Source: Patiria pectinifera
Taxonomy: Eukaryota > Echinodermata > Asteroidea > Valvatida > Asterinidae
DNA length: 64,000 nt
Assembly: GCA_029964075.1 (NCBI GenBank)
Contig: CM057149.1
Coordinates: 506,465-570,464, forward strand
Reading direction: 5' to 3'
The position numbers and the translations under genes are program-made. The notes beneath the pieces are model-generated. The model ran no database searches, was not told the DNA's origin, and saw only the letters and a program-made list of their open reading frames with translations. Shown in pieces: positions 22,948 to 36,634 of this stretch (position 1 is its first letter; every line of letters begins with the position of its first letter).

Positions 22948-25830
22948 TTTTTCTTTCTTCTTCTTCTTCTTTTTGTCGCCAAAATCCCATAGACTTTGTA
23001 CACGTTTTTTCTCAGTGCCACTTTTGGCATTAATCTTTGTCATACATCATTCAAAGTTAGCATAGTCATAGTCCTTATAGCAGAGATGTGCCCCGAAGAG
23101 TGACGTCATGATGACGTCATCGACTAATTTATTATAGATTTTTGAATATTTGATTTTTCCCATAGACTTTGTACACAAAATTTTAAAAAAAATTGTCGGT
23201 TTTCAAAGGACATTTTCGACTGTTTGCCAGTAATTCATGTACACCAAACTTTGTTAAAGCAAAGACCCTTATTCAAACAACATTGTGTAATGATGACGTC
23301 ATGATGACGTCATCCTGTGTTTATTTATAGGCAATTAAATTGTGACACTTTTAATATTTAAAAATGCATAAGAAATCAACCGTACGCGTCCGCAGCATTC
23401 TGTTGCCGGCAAGTGGTAGAGTAGGTTGAGGTCTTCATTTCATTCAGTGTGCGTGCAATCACGTGACCCTTGCTTCCGGTCGAAAAAGGCCCAAACCGGA
23501 AGTGGCTTATTATTTGAAAGTGGTAATAGAAATGAACTTGCTTTCAACGGTGTTAGTCTCTTGGCCGATAGTATTCTTCAAATCATCTACCGATGACGTC
23601 ATGCAATCTTCGAGCGCCCTCTAGCGACAGGTTGAAAATTAGCAAAAATGTATTTTGAATAGATGTCTGTGGCGAAGTTTGTCGGAATCGCCTAAATATT
23701 GGTGTATATGATGACCGTGACCCACTTAAGACGTGTGCGAAGTTTTAGGCGAATGACGTCATCAGACCGGAAGTTATAATAAAAAGACCCTTTTTCATTT
23801 GAAAATTCCTGAAAAATCAACCATGGCAGTTTTTATATTTGTTTTTACTTTAATTGTCGATTGAAGATTAGGTCTAAAACATTTCAAAGTTTCGAGGCGA
23901 TAAGCGAACTCGAACATACCCTGCGCACGCTTAAAACTTCACGTTGACAATACCTCTGCTTCAAAACATGCACAGGACAGGACGTCCACAATGTACATGT
24001 ACATGCACGTACCTTGTACATAGGCACATACATCGTATGTCAGTCAGCCTGCAGCGCACGTGTTGCTGAGATCAAATCCTGTCCACAGTGACCGTTTTAG
24101 CCGATTTTCGGCTAACTTTGACAGATTTTATGTTCATGCATGCGCATAGACAGGGACGTATTATAGCACTTTTGGCATTAATCTTTGTCAGATATCATTG
24201 AAAGTTGGCATAAGCATAGTCCCTATAGCAAAGATGTGTCCCGAAGAGTGACGTCATGGTGACGTCATCAAGTGATTTATTATGGATTTATGAATAATTA
24301 ATTTTTCTCATAGACTTTGTACACAGCTTTCTCCACAAGTCTTTCCCTATACAACACTGATATATCTTACTGAGTAGTTCTGAACTTCGGCTGAGAATTA
24401 CTATGAGAAGGAAAAAGAAATCGTATATTTTTACGCCTGTCATTTGATTGAAAATATTCCCAAGAGTTTGAATAGCAAGTAATATTTTATAAAAATGTTT
24501 CAGTTTAAAGGAAAATCACGCATTTGAAGGTGCAGTTTTTCTGCTGTGGGATTTTTAACCTATTGATTTTGTATACGTTTTCAAGCCACCATTTTTATAA
24601 CTTGGCGATCTGGAATCGTCATCAAAGTTACAGCCAAGGAAGACCCTCATACAAAAATTATGCCAAGACTATATGACATCATGATGACGTCATCATTAAG
24701 TGATTTATTATGGATTCATGAATAATTAATTTTTCTCATAGACTTTGTACACATCTTTTTCCACAAGTCTTTTCCTATACAACACTGATATATCTTACTG
24801 AGTAGTTCTGAACTTGGCCGAGAATTACCATGAGAAGGAAAAAGAAATCGTATTTTTTACGTTTGTCATTTGATTGAAAATATTCCCAAGAGTCAGAATA
24901 TCAAGTAATATTTCATAAAAATGTTTCAGTTTGAAGGCAAATCACGTATTTAAAGGTGCAGTTTTTGTGCTGTGGGATTTTAACCACATTTAGTCGTTAC
25001 CCGTTTTTAAGCCAGCATTTTTATAACTTGGCGATCTGGAATCGTTATCAAAGTTACAGCCAAGGTAGACCCTCATACAAAAATTATGCCAAGACTATGA
25101 TGTCACGATGACGTCATCACCTAATTCGTTAATTGATTTTGAAACATTTACGTACTTATTGTGAAGTCTTATATCTACAGAAATGTAAGTCCGATTGGGT
25201 TGAAACTTGGTATGTGGCTATACCAGGATGGGTTATAGATTAAAAATGAGGTGACGTCATGATGGCGTCATCCTGAGATTTTATATGAATATTAATTTGT
25301 TTGGACCTTTTAGCCATATCTCCCGAGCGAAACATGCAAAATGCAAAATTCTTTTTGCATTTGGTCTGTTATGTAATAGCTATTCGCACAAAACTTGGAA
25401 AATGTGTGACGTCATCATGACGTCATCAAAATGCGATTTTTCAAAACTCATATAAGGAAAGGTCCATTGTCATGAAACTTGGTGGGTAGGTAGTTAATCA
25501 TACTAGTATGCAAAGTTCGAAGTGACGTCAGGATGACGTCATCAAAAAAATTAAAAATATATTTGTCGATTTTCAAAGTGCGTTTTCGACTCTTTGCCAG
25601 TAATTTATTTATAATTTATTTATCACTCTTTGTCCAAGCAAAGACCTTGTACACACGCACATACATCGTATTGCCGAGAACAAATCCTGTCCACTGTGAC
25701 CGTTTTAGCCGATTTTCGGCTAACTTTGACAGATGTTATGTTCATGCATATTCCGGTCATATTATTGATCAAAAAAAATTATCATGCGGAAAAGCCCTAT
25801 GTTCTGTTGCAAACAGACATAGACCTCTAG
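22948..25830 (+). mobile_element. Headless C body, partner of head 19125
   Basis: It starts TTTTTCTTTCTTCTTC right after the preceding CTAG and has the same C body and extra modules as 19174-22947, minus the giant palindrome. It ends GCGGAAAAGCC, hairpin, GACCTCTAG. Confidence 0.75.
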
Positions 25831-25837
25831 TTTTTTT

Positions 25838-27767
25838 AGCTGTTTCGGTGTACACACCGAAACAGCTCTTGTTTCTGTTATTTTTTTTTTTCTCTTTTAT
25901 TTTTCAGACTTTTTTCTCATAGGATAACACGTGTTTTCGTTCTACAAGTCACTTTTGGCTTTTTTTCAAATCCGATCGACTTCAAACCTGGCACACACTT
26001 AGACCATCATCTGAAGATGTATGCCGAAACTTTTCGTCATGCTGACGTCATCACTTGATTTATTATAGAATTTTGAATATTTAATTTTACCCATAGACTT
26101 TGTACACAGAAATTTAAAAAAAAATGTCAATTTTTAGAGGGCATTTTCGACACTTTGCCAGTAATTTATTTACACCAATCTTTGTCCAAGCAATGACCCT
26201 AATTCAAACAACATTGTGTAATGATGACGTCATGATGACGTCATCCGGTGTTTATTTATAGGCAATTAAATTGTGTCATTTTTAATATTTAAAAATGCAT
26301 AAGAAATCAACCGTACGCGTCCGCAGCATTCTGTTGCCGGCAAGTGGTAGAGTAGGTTCAGGTCTTTATTTCATTCAGTGTGCGTGAAATCACGTGACCC
26401 TTGCTTCCGGTCGAAAAAGGCCAAAACTGGAAGTGGCTTATTATTTAAAAGTGGTAATAGATATGAACTTGCTTTTAACGGTGTTAGTCTCTTGGCTAAT
26501 AGTATTCTTTAAATCATCTACCGATGACGTCATGCAATCTTCGAGCGCCCTCTAGCGACAGGTTGAAAATTTTCAAAAATGTATTTTGAATAGATGTCTG
26601 TGGCGAAGTTTGTCGGAATCGCCTAAATATTGGTGTACATGATGACCTTGACCCACTTCAGACGTGTGCGAAGTTTAAGGTTTATGACGTCATCACACCG
26701 GAAGTTATAATGAAAAGACCCTTTTTCCTTAGAAAATTCTGAAAAATCAACCATGGCAGTTTTTATATTAGTTTTTACTTTAATTGTTTATTTAAGGGTA
26801 GGTCTAAAATATTTCAAAGCTTCGAGGCAATAAGCAAACTCGGACATGCCCTGCGCACGCTTAAAACTTCAGGTTGACAATAACTCTGCTTTAAAACATG
26901 CACAGGAAGTGTATGTACTTGTACATGTACACGTACATGCACGTACATTGTACATATCGTGTGTCAGTCAGCCCGCGTGCAGCGCACGTGTTGCTGAGGT
27001 CAAATCCTGTCCACAGTGACCGTTTTAGCCGATTTCCGGCTAACTTTGACAGATTTTATGTTCATGCATAGCGAGGGACGTATTATTGATAAAAACAAAT
27101 CATAATGCGGAAAAGCTTTTGTTGCAAACAGAATTTTTGCAAAATTTCGTAAAATATGTGACGTCATCATGACGTCATCAAAAACGTGATTTTTTTTTTT
27201 TGATTTACATATCAGGGTATGTCCGATCATTATGAAACTTGGTTGGTAGGTAGGTATAGATAAAAGCATTCAAAATCTGAAGTGACGTCATCATGACGTC
27301 ATCATCTGATTTTTTATGAATTTTTCAAATTTTAATATTTTCTTCAAATTTTCGACCGATCGACCTCAGAGAACCTGACGTCCGATTGGGTTCAATGTCG
27401 GTATGCAGATATTCCAGGAAGTGTTATAGACAAAAATTGCAGTGATGTGACGATGATGTCATCATGTGTTTTATATGAATTATTCAATTTTTGGACCTTT
27501 CACTCATATTTCATCAATGGAACGTGGTAAATTCGAAATTCTTTTTTGCAAAAGGTTTGTTTGATCGTAGATAGAAACAGAAAATTTCAAAAATGTGTGC
27601 CGTCATCATGACGTCATGAAAAAAATGGGGTTTTTTTACATAGCATAGACACGTTTTGTATAGAATACGCATGTACATGTTCATTCGTCCTGGATGAAAC
27701 TCCTTTACGGCAGTCATTAATAAAACGGTCGAAACAGCTCAGTGTTTGTCCACAAACACATTTCTAG
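25838..27767 (+). mobile_element. Complete B-family element with extra CRE-type modules (1930 bp)
   Basis: It has head B, a B body, additional modules at 27130-27640 each with a TGACGTCA pair or derivative, and a B terminus. Confidence 0.8.
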
Positions 27768-29104
27768 TTTTCTTTTTTTTTCTTTTTCCACTTTTGCCAT
27801 AGGTTTTGTACACGTTTGTATTCTACAAGCCACTTTGGCAATTATTTTCAATCCGATCAACTTTAAACTCAGCATAGTCATTAATCATCATCTGAAGATG
27901 TATGCCGAAACTTTTCGTCATGCTGACGTCATCACGTGATTTATTATATAATTTTGAATATTTAATTTTTCCCATAGACTTTGTACACAGATTTTTTTTG
28001 AAAAATGTCAATTTTCAAAGGGCATTTTCAACTCTTTGCCAGTAATTCATTTACACCAATCTTTTTCCATGCAAAGACCCTAATTCAAACAACATTGTGT
28101 AATGATGACGTCATGATGACGTCATCCGGTGTTTATTTATAGGCAATTGAATAGTAACACTTTTAATATTAAAAAATGCATAAGAAATCAACCGTACGCG
28201 TCCGCAGCATTCTGTTGCCGGCAAGTGGTAGAGTAGGTTCAGGTCTTTATTTCATTCAGTGTGCGTGAAATCACGTGACCCTTGCTTCCGGTCGAAAAAT
28301 GCCAAAACCGGAAGTGGCTTATTATTTGAAAGTGGTAATAGATATGAACTTGCTTTTAACGGTGTTAGTCTCTTGGCAGATAGTATTCTTCAAATCATCT
28401 ACCGATGACGTCATGCAATCTTCGAGCGCCCTCTAGCGACAGGTTGAAAATTTTCAAAAATGTATTTTGAATAGATGTCTGTGGCGAAGTTTGTCAGAAT
28501 TGCCTAATAATCGGTGTATATGATGACCTTGACCCACTTAACACGTGTGCGAAGTTTAAGGTGTATGACGTCATCAGACCGGAAGTTATAACAAAAAGAC
28601 CCTTTATCCTTAGAAAATTCCTGAAAAATCAACCATGGCAGTTTTTATATTAGTTTTTACTTTAATTGTCTATTTAAGGGTAGGTCTAAAACATTTCAAA
28701 GCTTCGAGGTAATAAGCAAACTCGGACATGCCCCGCGCACGCTTAAAACTTCAGGTTGACAATACCTCTGCTTTAAAACATGCACAAACCGTCCACAATG
28801 TACATGTACATACACGTACATTGTACGTTGTACATATCGTATGTCAGTCAGCCCGCGCGCAGCGCACGTGTTGCTGAGGTCAAATCCTGTCCACAGTGAC
28901 CGTTTTAGCCGATTTCCGGCTAACTTTGACAGATTTTATGTTCATGCATAGTGATAGTCAGGGAGGTTGATAAAAACAATCATAATGCGGAAAGCCCTGT
29001 CTTCTGTTGCAAACAGACATAGATCTCTACTTATATGTCTATGGGTCCAACAGATAATCAATATTGGGAACAGCTCTGTGGTTGTTCACAACCACAATTT
29101 CTAG
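27768..29104 (+). mobile_element. Headless A body, partner of head 17694
   Basis: The T-tract starts directly after the B terminus of the previous unit. A-type body and A terminus; CTAGTT then leads straight into head B at 29107. Confidence 0.75.
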
Positions 29105-29106
29105 TT

Positions 29107-30461
29107 AGCTGTTTCGGTGTACACACCGAAACAGCTCTTGTTTCTGTTATTTTTTTTTTTCTCTTTTATTTTTCAGACTTTTTTCTCATAGGATAACACG
29201 TGTTTTCGTTCTACAAGTCACTTTTTGCTTTTTTTCAAATCCGATCGACTTCAAACCTGGCACACACTTAGACCATCATCTGAAGATGTGTGCCGAAACT
29301 TTTCGTCATGCTGACGTCATCACGTGATTTATTATAGAATTTTGAATATTTAATTTTTCCCATAGACTTTGTACACAGAGATTTAAAAAAAAATGTCAAT
29401 TTTCAGATGGCATTTTCGACTCTTTGCCAGTAATTCATTTACACCAATCTTTGTCCAAGCAAAGACTCTAATTCAAACAACATTGTGTAATGATGACATC
29501 ATGATGACGTCATCCGGTGTTTATTTATAGGCAATTAAATTGTGACAATTTTAATATTTAAAAATGCATAAGAAATCAACCGTACGCGTCCGCAGCATTC
29601 TGTTGCCGGCAAGTGGTAGAGTAGGTTGAGGTCTTTATTTCATTCAGTGTGCGTGAAATCACGTGACCCTTGCTTCCGGTCGAAAAAGGCCCGAACCGGA
29701 AGTGGCTTATTATTTGAAAGTGGTAATAGATATGAACTTGCTTTTAACGGTGTTAGTCTCTTGTCTGATAGTATTCTTTAAATCATCTACGGATGACGTC
29801 ATGCAATCTTCGAGCGCCCTCTAGCGACAGGTTGAAAATTTTCAAAATGTATTTTGAATAGATGTCTGTGGCGAAGTTTGTCGGAATCGCCTAAATATTG
29901 GTGTATAGAATGACCTTGACCCACTTCAGACGTGTGCGAAGTTTAAGGTGCATGACGTCATCAGACCGGAAGTTATAATGAAAAGACTCTTTTCCTTAGA
30001 AAATTCCTGAAAAATCAACCATGGCAGTTTTGTATTAGTTTTTACTTTAATTGTCTATTTAAGGGTAGGTCTAAAACATTTCAAAGCTTCGAGGCAATAA
30101 GCAAACTTGGACATGCCCTGCGCACGCTTAAAACTTCAGGTTGACAATAACTCTGCTTTAAAACATGCACAGTCCACAATGTACATGTACATGCATGTAC
30201 GTTGTACATATCGTATGTCAGTCAGCCCGCGCGCAGCGCACGTGTTGCTGAGGTCAAATCCTGTCCACAGTGACCGTTTTAGCCGATTTCCGGCTAACTT
30301 TGACAGATTTTATGTTCATGCATAGTCAGGGACGTAGGATAGACACTCATTGTATAGAATACGCATGTACATGTTCATTCGCCCTGGATGAAACTCCTTT
30401 ACGGCAGTCATTAAGAAAACGATCGAAACAGCTCAGTGTTTGTCCACAAACACATTTCTAG
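29107..30461 (+). mobile_element. Complete B-family element, near-twin of 17769-19116
   Basis: B head and B terminus. It is distinguished from its twin by a few indels, for example GTCGAAAAAGGCCCGAACCGG here against a deleted GTCGAAACCGG in the other copy. Confidence 0.8.
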
Positions 30462-31801
30462 TTTTTTCTTCTTTTTCTTTTTCCACTTTTCCCCATAGGT
30501 TTTGTACACGTTTTTATTCTACAAGCCACTTTGGCAATTATTTTAAATCCGATCAACTTTAAACTCAGCATAGTTATTAACCATCATCTGAGGATGTATG
30601 CCGAAACTTTTTGTCATGCTGACGTCATCACGTGATTTATTATAGAATTTTGAATATTTAATTTTTCCCATAGACTTTGTACACAGAATTTTAAAATAAA
30701 ATGTCAATTTTCAGAGGGCATTTTCGACTCTTTGCTAGTAATTCATTTACACCAATCTTTGTCCAAGCAAAGACCCTTACTCAAACAACATTGTGTAATG
30801 ATGATGTCATGATGACGTCATCCGGTGTTTATTTATAGGCAATTAAATTGTGACACTTTTAATATTTAAAACTGCATAAGAAATCAACCGTACGCGTCCG
30901 CAGCATTCTGTTGCCGGCAAGTGGTAGAGCAGGTTAAGGTCTTTATTTCATTCAGTGTGCGTGAAATCACGTGACCCTTGCTTCCGGTCGGAAAAGGCCA
31001 AAACCGGAAGTGGCTTATTATTTAAAAGTGGTAATAGATATGAACTTGCTTTTAACGGTGTTAGTCTCTTGGCTGATAGTATTCTTCAAATCATCTACCG
31101 ATGACGTCATGCAATCTTCGAGCGCCCTCTAGCGACAGGTTGAAAATTTTCAAAAATGTATTTTGAATAGATGTCTGTGGCGAAGTTTGTCGGAATCGCC
31201 TAAATATTGGTGTATATGATGACCTTGACCCACTTCAGACGTGTGCGAAGTTTAAGGTATATGACGTCATCAGACCGGAAGTTATAATGAAAAGACGCTT
31301 TTTCCTTAGAAAATTCCTGAAAAATCAACCATGACAGTTTTTATATTAGTTTTTACTTTAATTGTCTATTTAAGGGTAGGTCTAACACATTTCAAAGCTT
31401 CGAGGCAATAAGCAAACTCGGACATGCCCTGCGCACGCTTAAAACTTCAGGTTGACAATACCTCTGCTTTAAAAAATGCACAGGACGTCCACAATGTACA
31501 TGTACAAGCATGTTCATTATACGTTGTACACATCGTATGTCAGTCAGCCCGCGCGCAGCGCACGTGTTGGTGAGGTCAAATCCTGTCCACAGTGACCGTT
31601 TTAGCCGATTTCCTGCTAACTTTGACAGATTTTATGTTCATGCATAGTGATAGTCAGGGACGTTGATAAAAACAAATCATAATGCGGAAAGCCCTATCTT
31701 CTGTTGCAAACAGACATAGATCTCTACTTATGTGTCTGTGGGTCCAACAGATAATCAATATTGGGAACAGCTCTGTGGTTGTTCACAACCACAATTTCTA
31801 G
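30462..31801 (+). mobile_element. Headless A body, partner of head 13283 (end of E1)
   Basis: It begins in a T-tract after CTAG and ends with an A terminus. CTAG-TT-AGCTG forms a direct head-to-tail junction with the second outer element. Confidence 0.75.
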
Positions 31802-31803
31802 TT

Positions 31804-31856
31804 AGCTGTTCCCAATTTCAATTGGGAACAGCTCTTGTTTTCGTTAAAGTTTTTTT
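31804..31856 (+). mobile_element. Orphan head A (outer element E2)
   Basis: Complete palindrome, CTTGTTTTCGTTAAAG and a short T-tract. Bracket matching pairs it with body 39376-40719. Confidence 0.75.
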
Positions 31857-33434
31857 AGCTGTTTCGGTGTACACACCGAAACAGCTCTTGTTTCTGTTTT
31901 TTTTTTTTTTCTCTTTTTTTTTTTTTTCCACTTTTTTTCCCATAGGATAACACGTGTTTTCGTTCTACAAGTCACTTTTTGCCTTGTTTCAAATCTGATC
32001 GACTTCAAACCTGGCACACAGTTAAACTATCATCTGAAGATGTATGCCGAAACTTTTCATCATGCTGACGTCATCACTTGATTTATTATAGAATTTTGAA
32101 TATTTTATTTTTCCCATAGACTTTGTACACAGAAATTTAAAAAAAAATGTCAATTTTCAGAGGGCATTTTCGACACTTTGCCAGTAATTCATTTACACCA
32201 ATCTTTGTCCAAGCAATGACCCTAATTCAAACAACATTGTGTAATGATGATGTCATGATGACGTCATCCGGTGTTTATTTATAGGCAATTAAATTGTGAC
32301 ATTTTTAATATTTAAAAATGCATAAGAAATCAACTGTACGCGTCCGCAGCATTCTGTTGCCGGCAAGTGGTAGAGTAGGTTGAGGTCTTTATTTCATTCA
32401 GTGTGCGTGAAATCACGTGACCCTTGCTTCCGGTCGAAAAAGGCCAAAACCGGAAGTGGCTTATTATTTAAAAGTGGTAATAGATATGAACTTGCTTTTA
32501 ACGGTGTTAGTCTTTTGGCTAATAGTATTCTTTAAATCATCTACGGATGACGTCATGCAATCTTCGAGCGCCCTCTAGCGACAGGTTGAAAATTTTTAAA
32601 AATGTATTTTGAATAGATGTCTGTGGCGAAGTTTGTCGGAATCGCCTAAATATTGGTGTATATGATGACCTTGACCCACTTAAGACGTGTGCGAAGTTTA
32701 AGGCTTATGACGTCATCAGACCGGAAGTTATAATAAAAAGACCCTTTTTCCTAAGAAAATTCCTGAAAAATCAACCATGGCAGTTTTTATATTAGTTTTT
32801 ACTTTAATTGTTTATTTAAGGGTAGGTCTAAAATATTTCAAAGCTTCGAGGCAATAAGCAAACTCGGACATGCTCTGCGCACGCTTAAAACTTCAGGTTG
32901 ACAATAACTCTGCTTTAAAACATGCACAGGAAGTGTATGTACTTTTACATGTACATGTACATGCACGTACATTGTACATATCGTATGTCAGTCAGCCCGC
33001 GTGCAGCGCACGTGTTGCTGAGGTCAAATCCTGTCCACAGTGACCGTTTTAGCCGATTTCCGGCTAACTTTGACAGATTTTATGTTCATGCATAGTCAAA
33101 AATTGCAGTGACGTGACGATGATGTCATCATGTGTTTTATATGAATTATTCAATTTTTGGACCTTTTACTCATATTTCATCAATGGAACGTGGTAAATTC
33201 GAAATTCTTTTTTGCAAAAGGTTTGTTAGGTCGTAGATAGATACAGAAAATTTCAAAAATGTGTGCCGTCATCATGACGTCATGAAAAAAATGTGTTTTT
33301 TTTTACATAGCATAGACACTTTTTGTATAGAATACGCATGTACATGTTCATTCGTCCTGGATGAAACTCCTTTACGGCAGTCATTAATAAAACGGTCGAA
33401 ACAGCTCAGTGTTTGTCCACAAACACATTTCTAG
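31857..33434 (+). mobile_element. Complete B-family element, near-twin of 13405-14934
   Basis: B head and B terminus intact. It includes the extra block with GATGATGTCATCATG, a decayed TGACGTCA pair shared with its twin. Confidence 0.8.
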
Positions 33435-33449
33435 TTTTTTCCTTTTTTT

Positions 33450-33523
33450 AGCTGTTCCCAATTTCAATTGGGAACAGCTCTTGTTTTCGTTAAAGTTTTT
33501 TTTTTTCCTTTTTTTTTCTTTTT
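33450..33523 (+). mobile_element. Orphan head A
   Basis: Palindrome plus T-tract followed at once by another head A. Bracket matching pairs it with 36635-37975. Confidence 0.75.
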
Positions 33524-34926
33524 AGCTGTTCCCAATTTCAATTGGGAACAGCTCTTGTTTTCGTTAAAGTTTTTTTTTTTCCTTTTTTTTTTTCTTCTTT
33601 TTCTTTTTCCACTTTTCCCCATAGGTTTTGTACACGTTTTTATTCTACAAGCCACTTTGGCAATTATTTTAAATCCGATCAACTTTAAACTCAGCATAGT
33701 TATTAACCATCATCTGAGGATGTATGCCGAAACTTTTCGTCATGCTGACGTCATCACGTGATTTATTATAGAATTTTGAATATTTAATTTTTCCCATAGA
33801 CTTTGTACACAGAATTTTAAAAAAAAATGTCAATTTTCAGAGAGCATTTTGGACTCTTTGCCAGTAATTCATTTACACCAATCTTTGTCCAAGCAAAGAC
33901 CCTTACTCGAACAACATTGTGTAATGATGACGTCATGATGACGTCATCCGGTGTTTATTTATAGGCAATTAAATTGTTACACTTTTAATATTTAAAAATG
34001 CATAAGAAATCAACCGTACGCGTCCGCAGCATTCTGTTGCCAGCAAGTGGTAGAGTAGGTTGAGGTCTTTATTTCATTCAGTGTGCGTGAAATCACGTGA
34101 CCCTTGCTTCCGGTCGAAAAAGGCCAAAACCGGAAGTGGCTTATTATTTGAAAGTGGTAATAGATATGAACTTGCTTTTAACGGTGTTAGTCTCTTGGCT
34201 GATAGTATTCTTCAAATCATCTACCGATGACGTCATGCAATCTTCGAGCGCCCTCTAGCGACAGGTTGAAAATTTTCAAAAATGTATTTTGAATAGATGT
34301 CTGTGGCGAAGTTTGTTGGAATCGCCTAAATATTGGTGTATATGATGACCTTGACCCACTTAAGACGTTTGCGAAGTTTAAGGTGTATGACGTCATCAGA
34401 CCGGAAGTTATAATGAAAAGACCCTTTTTCCTTAGAAAATTCCTGAAAAATCAACCATGGCAGTTTTTATATTAGTTTTTACTTTAATTGTCTATTTAAG
34501 GGTAGGTCTAAAACATTTCAAAGCTTCGAGGCAATAAGCAAACTCGGACATGCCCTGCGCACGCTTAAAACTTCAGGTTGACAATACCTCTGCTTTAAAA
34601 CATGCACAGACGTCCACAATGTACATGTACATGCACGTACATTGTACGTTGTACATATCGTGTGTCAGTCAGCCCGCGCGCAGCGCACGTGTTGCTGAGG
34701 TCAAATCCTGTGCACAGTGACCGTTTTAGCCGATTTCCTGCTAACTTTGACAGATTTTATGTTCATGCATAGTGATAATCAGGGACGTTGATAAACACAA
34801 ATCATAATGCGGAAAGCCCTATCTTCTGTTGCAAACAGACATAGATCTCTGCTTATATGTCTATGGGTCCAACAGATAATCAATATTGGGAACAGCTCTG
34901 TGGTTGTTCACAACCACAATTTCTAG
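33524..34926 (+). mobile_element. Complete A-family element (1403 bp)
   Basis: Head A, standard A body and A terminus, with the vestigial C-type end (GATCTCTGC here) inside. Confidence 0.8.
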
Positions 34927-34936
34927 TTTTTTTTTT

Positions 34937-36634
34937 AGCTGTTTCGGTGTACACACCGAAACAGCTCTTGTTTTTGTTATTTTTTTTTTTCTCTTTTTTT
35001 TTTTTTTCTTCCACTTTTTTTCCCATAGGATAACACGTGTTTTCGTTCTACAAGGCACTTTTGGACTTTTTTCAAATCCGATCGACTTCAAACCTGGCAC
35101 ACACTTAAACCACCATCTAAAGATGTATGCCGAATCATGACGTCATCATGACGTCATCACGTGTCACGTGCCGTCATCCTAACAGAGCATACTTTAAGGT
35201 CCTATATCTACAGAACCGGAAGTCCGATTTGGTTCAAACTTGGTATGCAAGTATTCCGGGACGTGTTATAGACAAAAATTGCAGTGACGTCATGATGACG
35301 TCATTGTGTGATTTTATATAAATTATTCAATTTTTGGACCTTTTACTCATATCTCATAAACGAAATGTGGTAAATTCGAAATTCTTTTTGTAACATGTTT
35401 GTTAGGTCATAGATAGATGCACAAAATTTGGTAAAATGTGTGACGTCATCATGACGTCATCAAAAACGTGATTTTTTGATTCACATATAAGGATATGTCC
35501 GATCGTTATGAAACTTAGTGGGTAGGTAGGTATAGATAGCAGCATTCGAAATCTGAAGTGACGTCATCATGACGTCATCATCTGATTTTTTATGAATTTT
35601 TCAAATTTTAATATTTTCTCAAATTTTGCAAAAATTATATAAAATACGGTCCGATCGACTTCAAACGTGACACACACTTATACAACCATTTAAAGATGTA
35701 TGCCGAATCATGACGTCATCATGACGTCATCACGTGTCATATGATGTCATCCTAAAAGTGCATACTTTAAGGCCCTCTATCTACAGAACCGGAGGTGCAA
35801 TTGGGTTCAAACTTGGTATGCAGGTATTCCGGGACGTGTTATAGACAAAAGTTGCAGTGACGTCACGATGACGTCATCATTTGATTTTATATAAATTATG
35901 CAATTTTTTTACCTTTTACTCATATCTCATTAATGGAACATGGTAAATTCAAAATTCTTGTTGTAACATGTTATGCAGGTGAAACATAGATGCACAAAAT
36001 TTCATAAAATGTGTGACGTCATCATGACATCATCAAAAACGTGATTTTGTGATTCACATATAAGGGTATGTCCGATCGTTATGAAACTTGGTGGGTATGT
36101 AGGTATAGATAAAAGCATTCAAAATCTGAAGTGACGTCATCATAACGTCATCGTCTGATTTTTAATGCATTTTTCAAATTTCAATATTTTCTTCAAATTT
36201 TGCAAAATTATATAAAATACGGTCCGATCGACCTCAGAGAACCTGATGTCCGATTGGGTTCAATGTCGGTATGCAGATATTCCAGGAAGTGTTATAGACA
36301 AAAATTGCAGTGACGTCACGATGACGTCATCATGTGATTTTATGTGAATTATTCAATTTTTGGACCTTTTACTCATATCTCATCAATGGAACGTGGTTAA
36401 TTCGAAATTCTTTTTTGCAAAAGGTTTTCTAGGTCGTAGATAGATACAGACAATTTCAAAAAATGTGTGCCGTCATCATGAAGTCATGAAAAACGTGTTG
36501 TTTTTTTTTTACATAGGATGGACACTTTTTGTATAGAATACGCATGTACATTCGACCTGGATGAAACTCCTTTACGGCAGTCATTAATAAAACGGTCGAA
36601 ACAGCTCAGTGTTTGTCCACAAACACATTTCTAG
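34937..36634 (+). mobile_element. B-terminus element with a modular CRE-repeat body
   Basis: It has a B head and B terminus, but the usual core is absent. Instead the body is a run of modules, each with a TGACGTCA pair or derivative, arranged as a 574-bp higher-order tandem repeat (from 35137 and 35711, then a shortened third copy). Confidence 0.75.

Noticed and set aside
18762-30325. Identical 72- and 63-codon frames at 18762/18925 and 30107/30270
   Set aside because: Identity comes from near-identical element copies. The frames are broken in the other units and resemble no protein.
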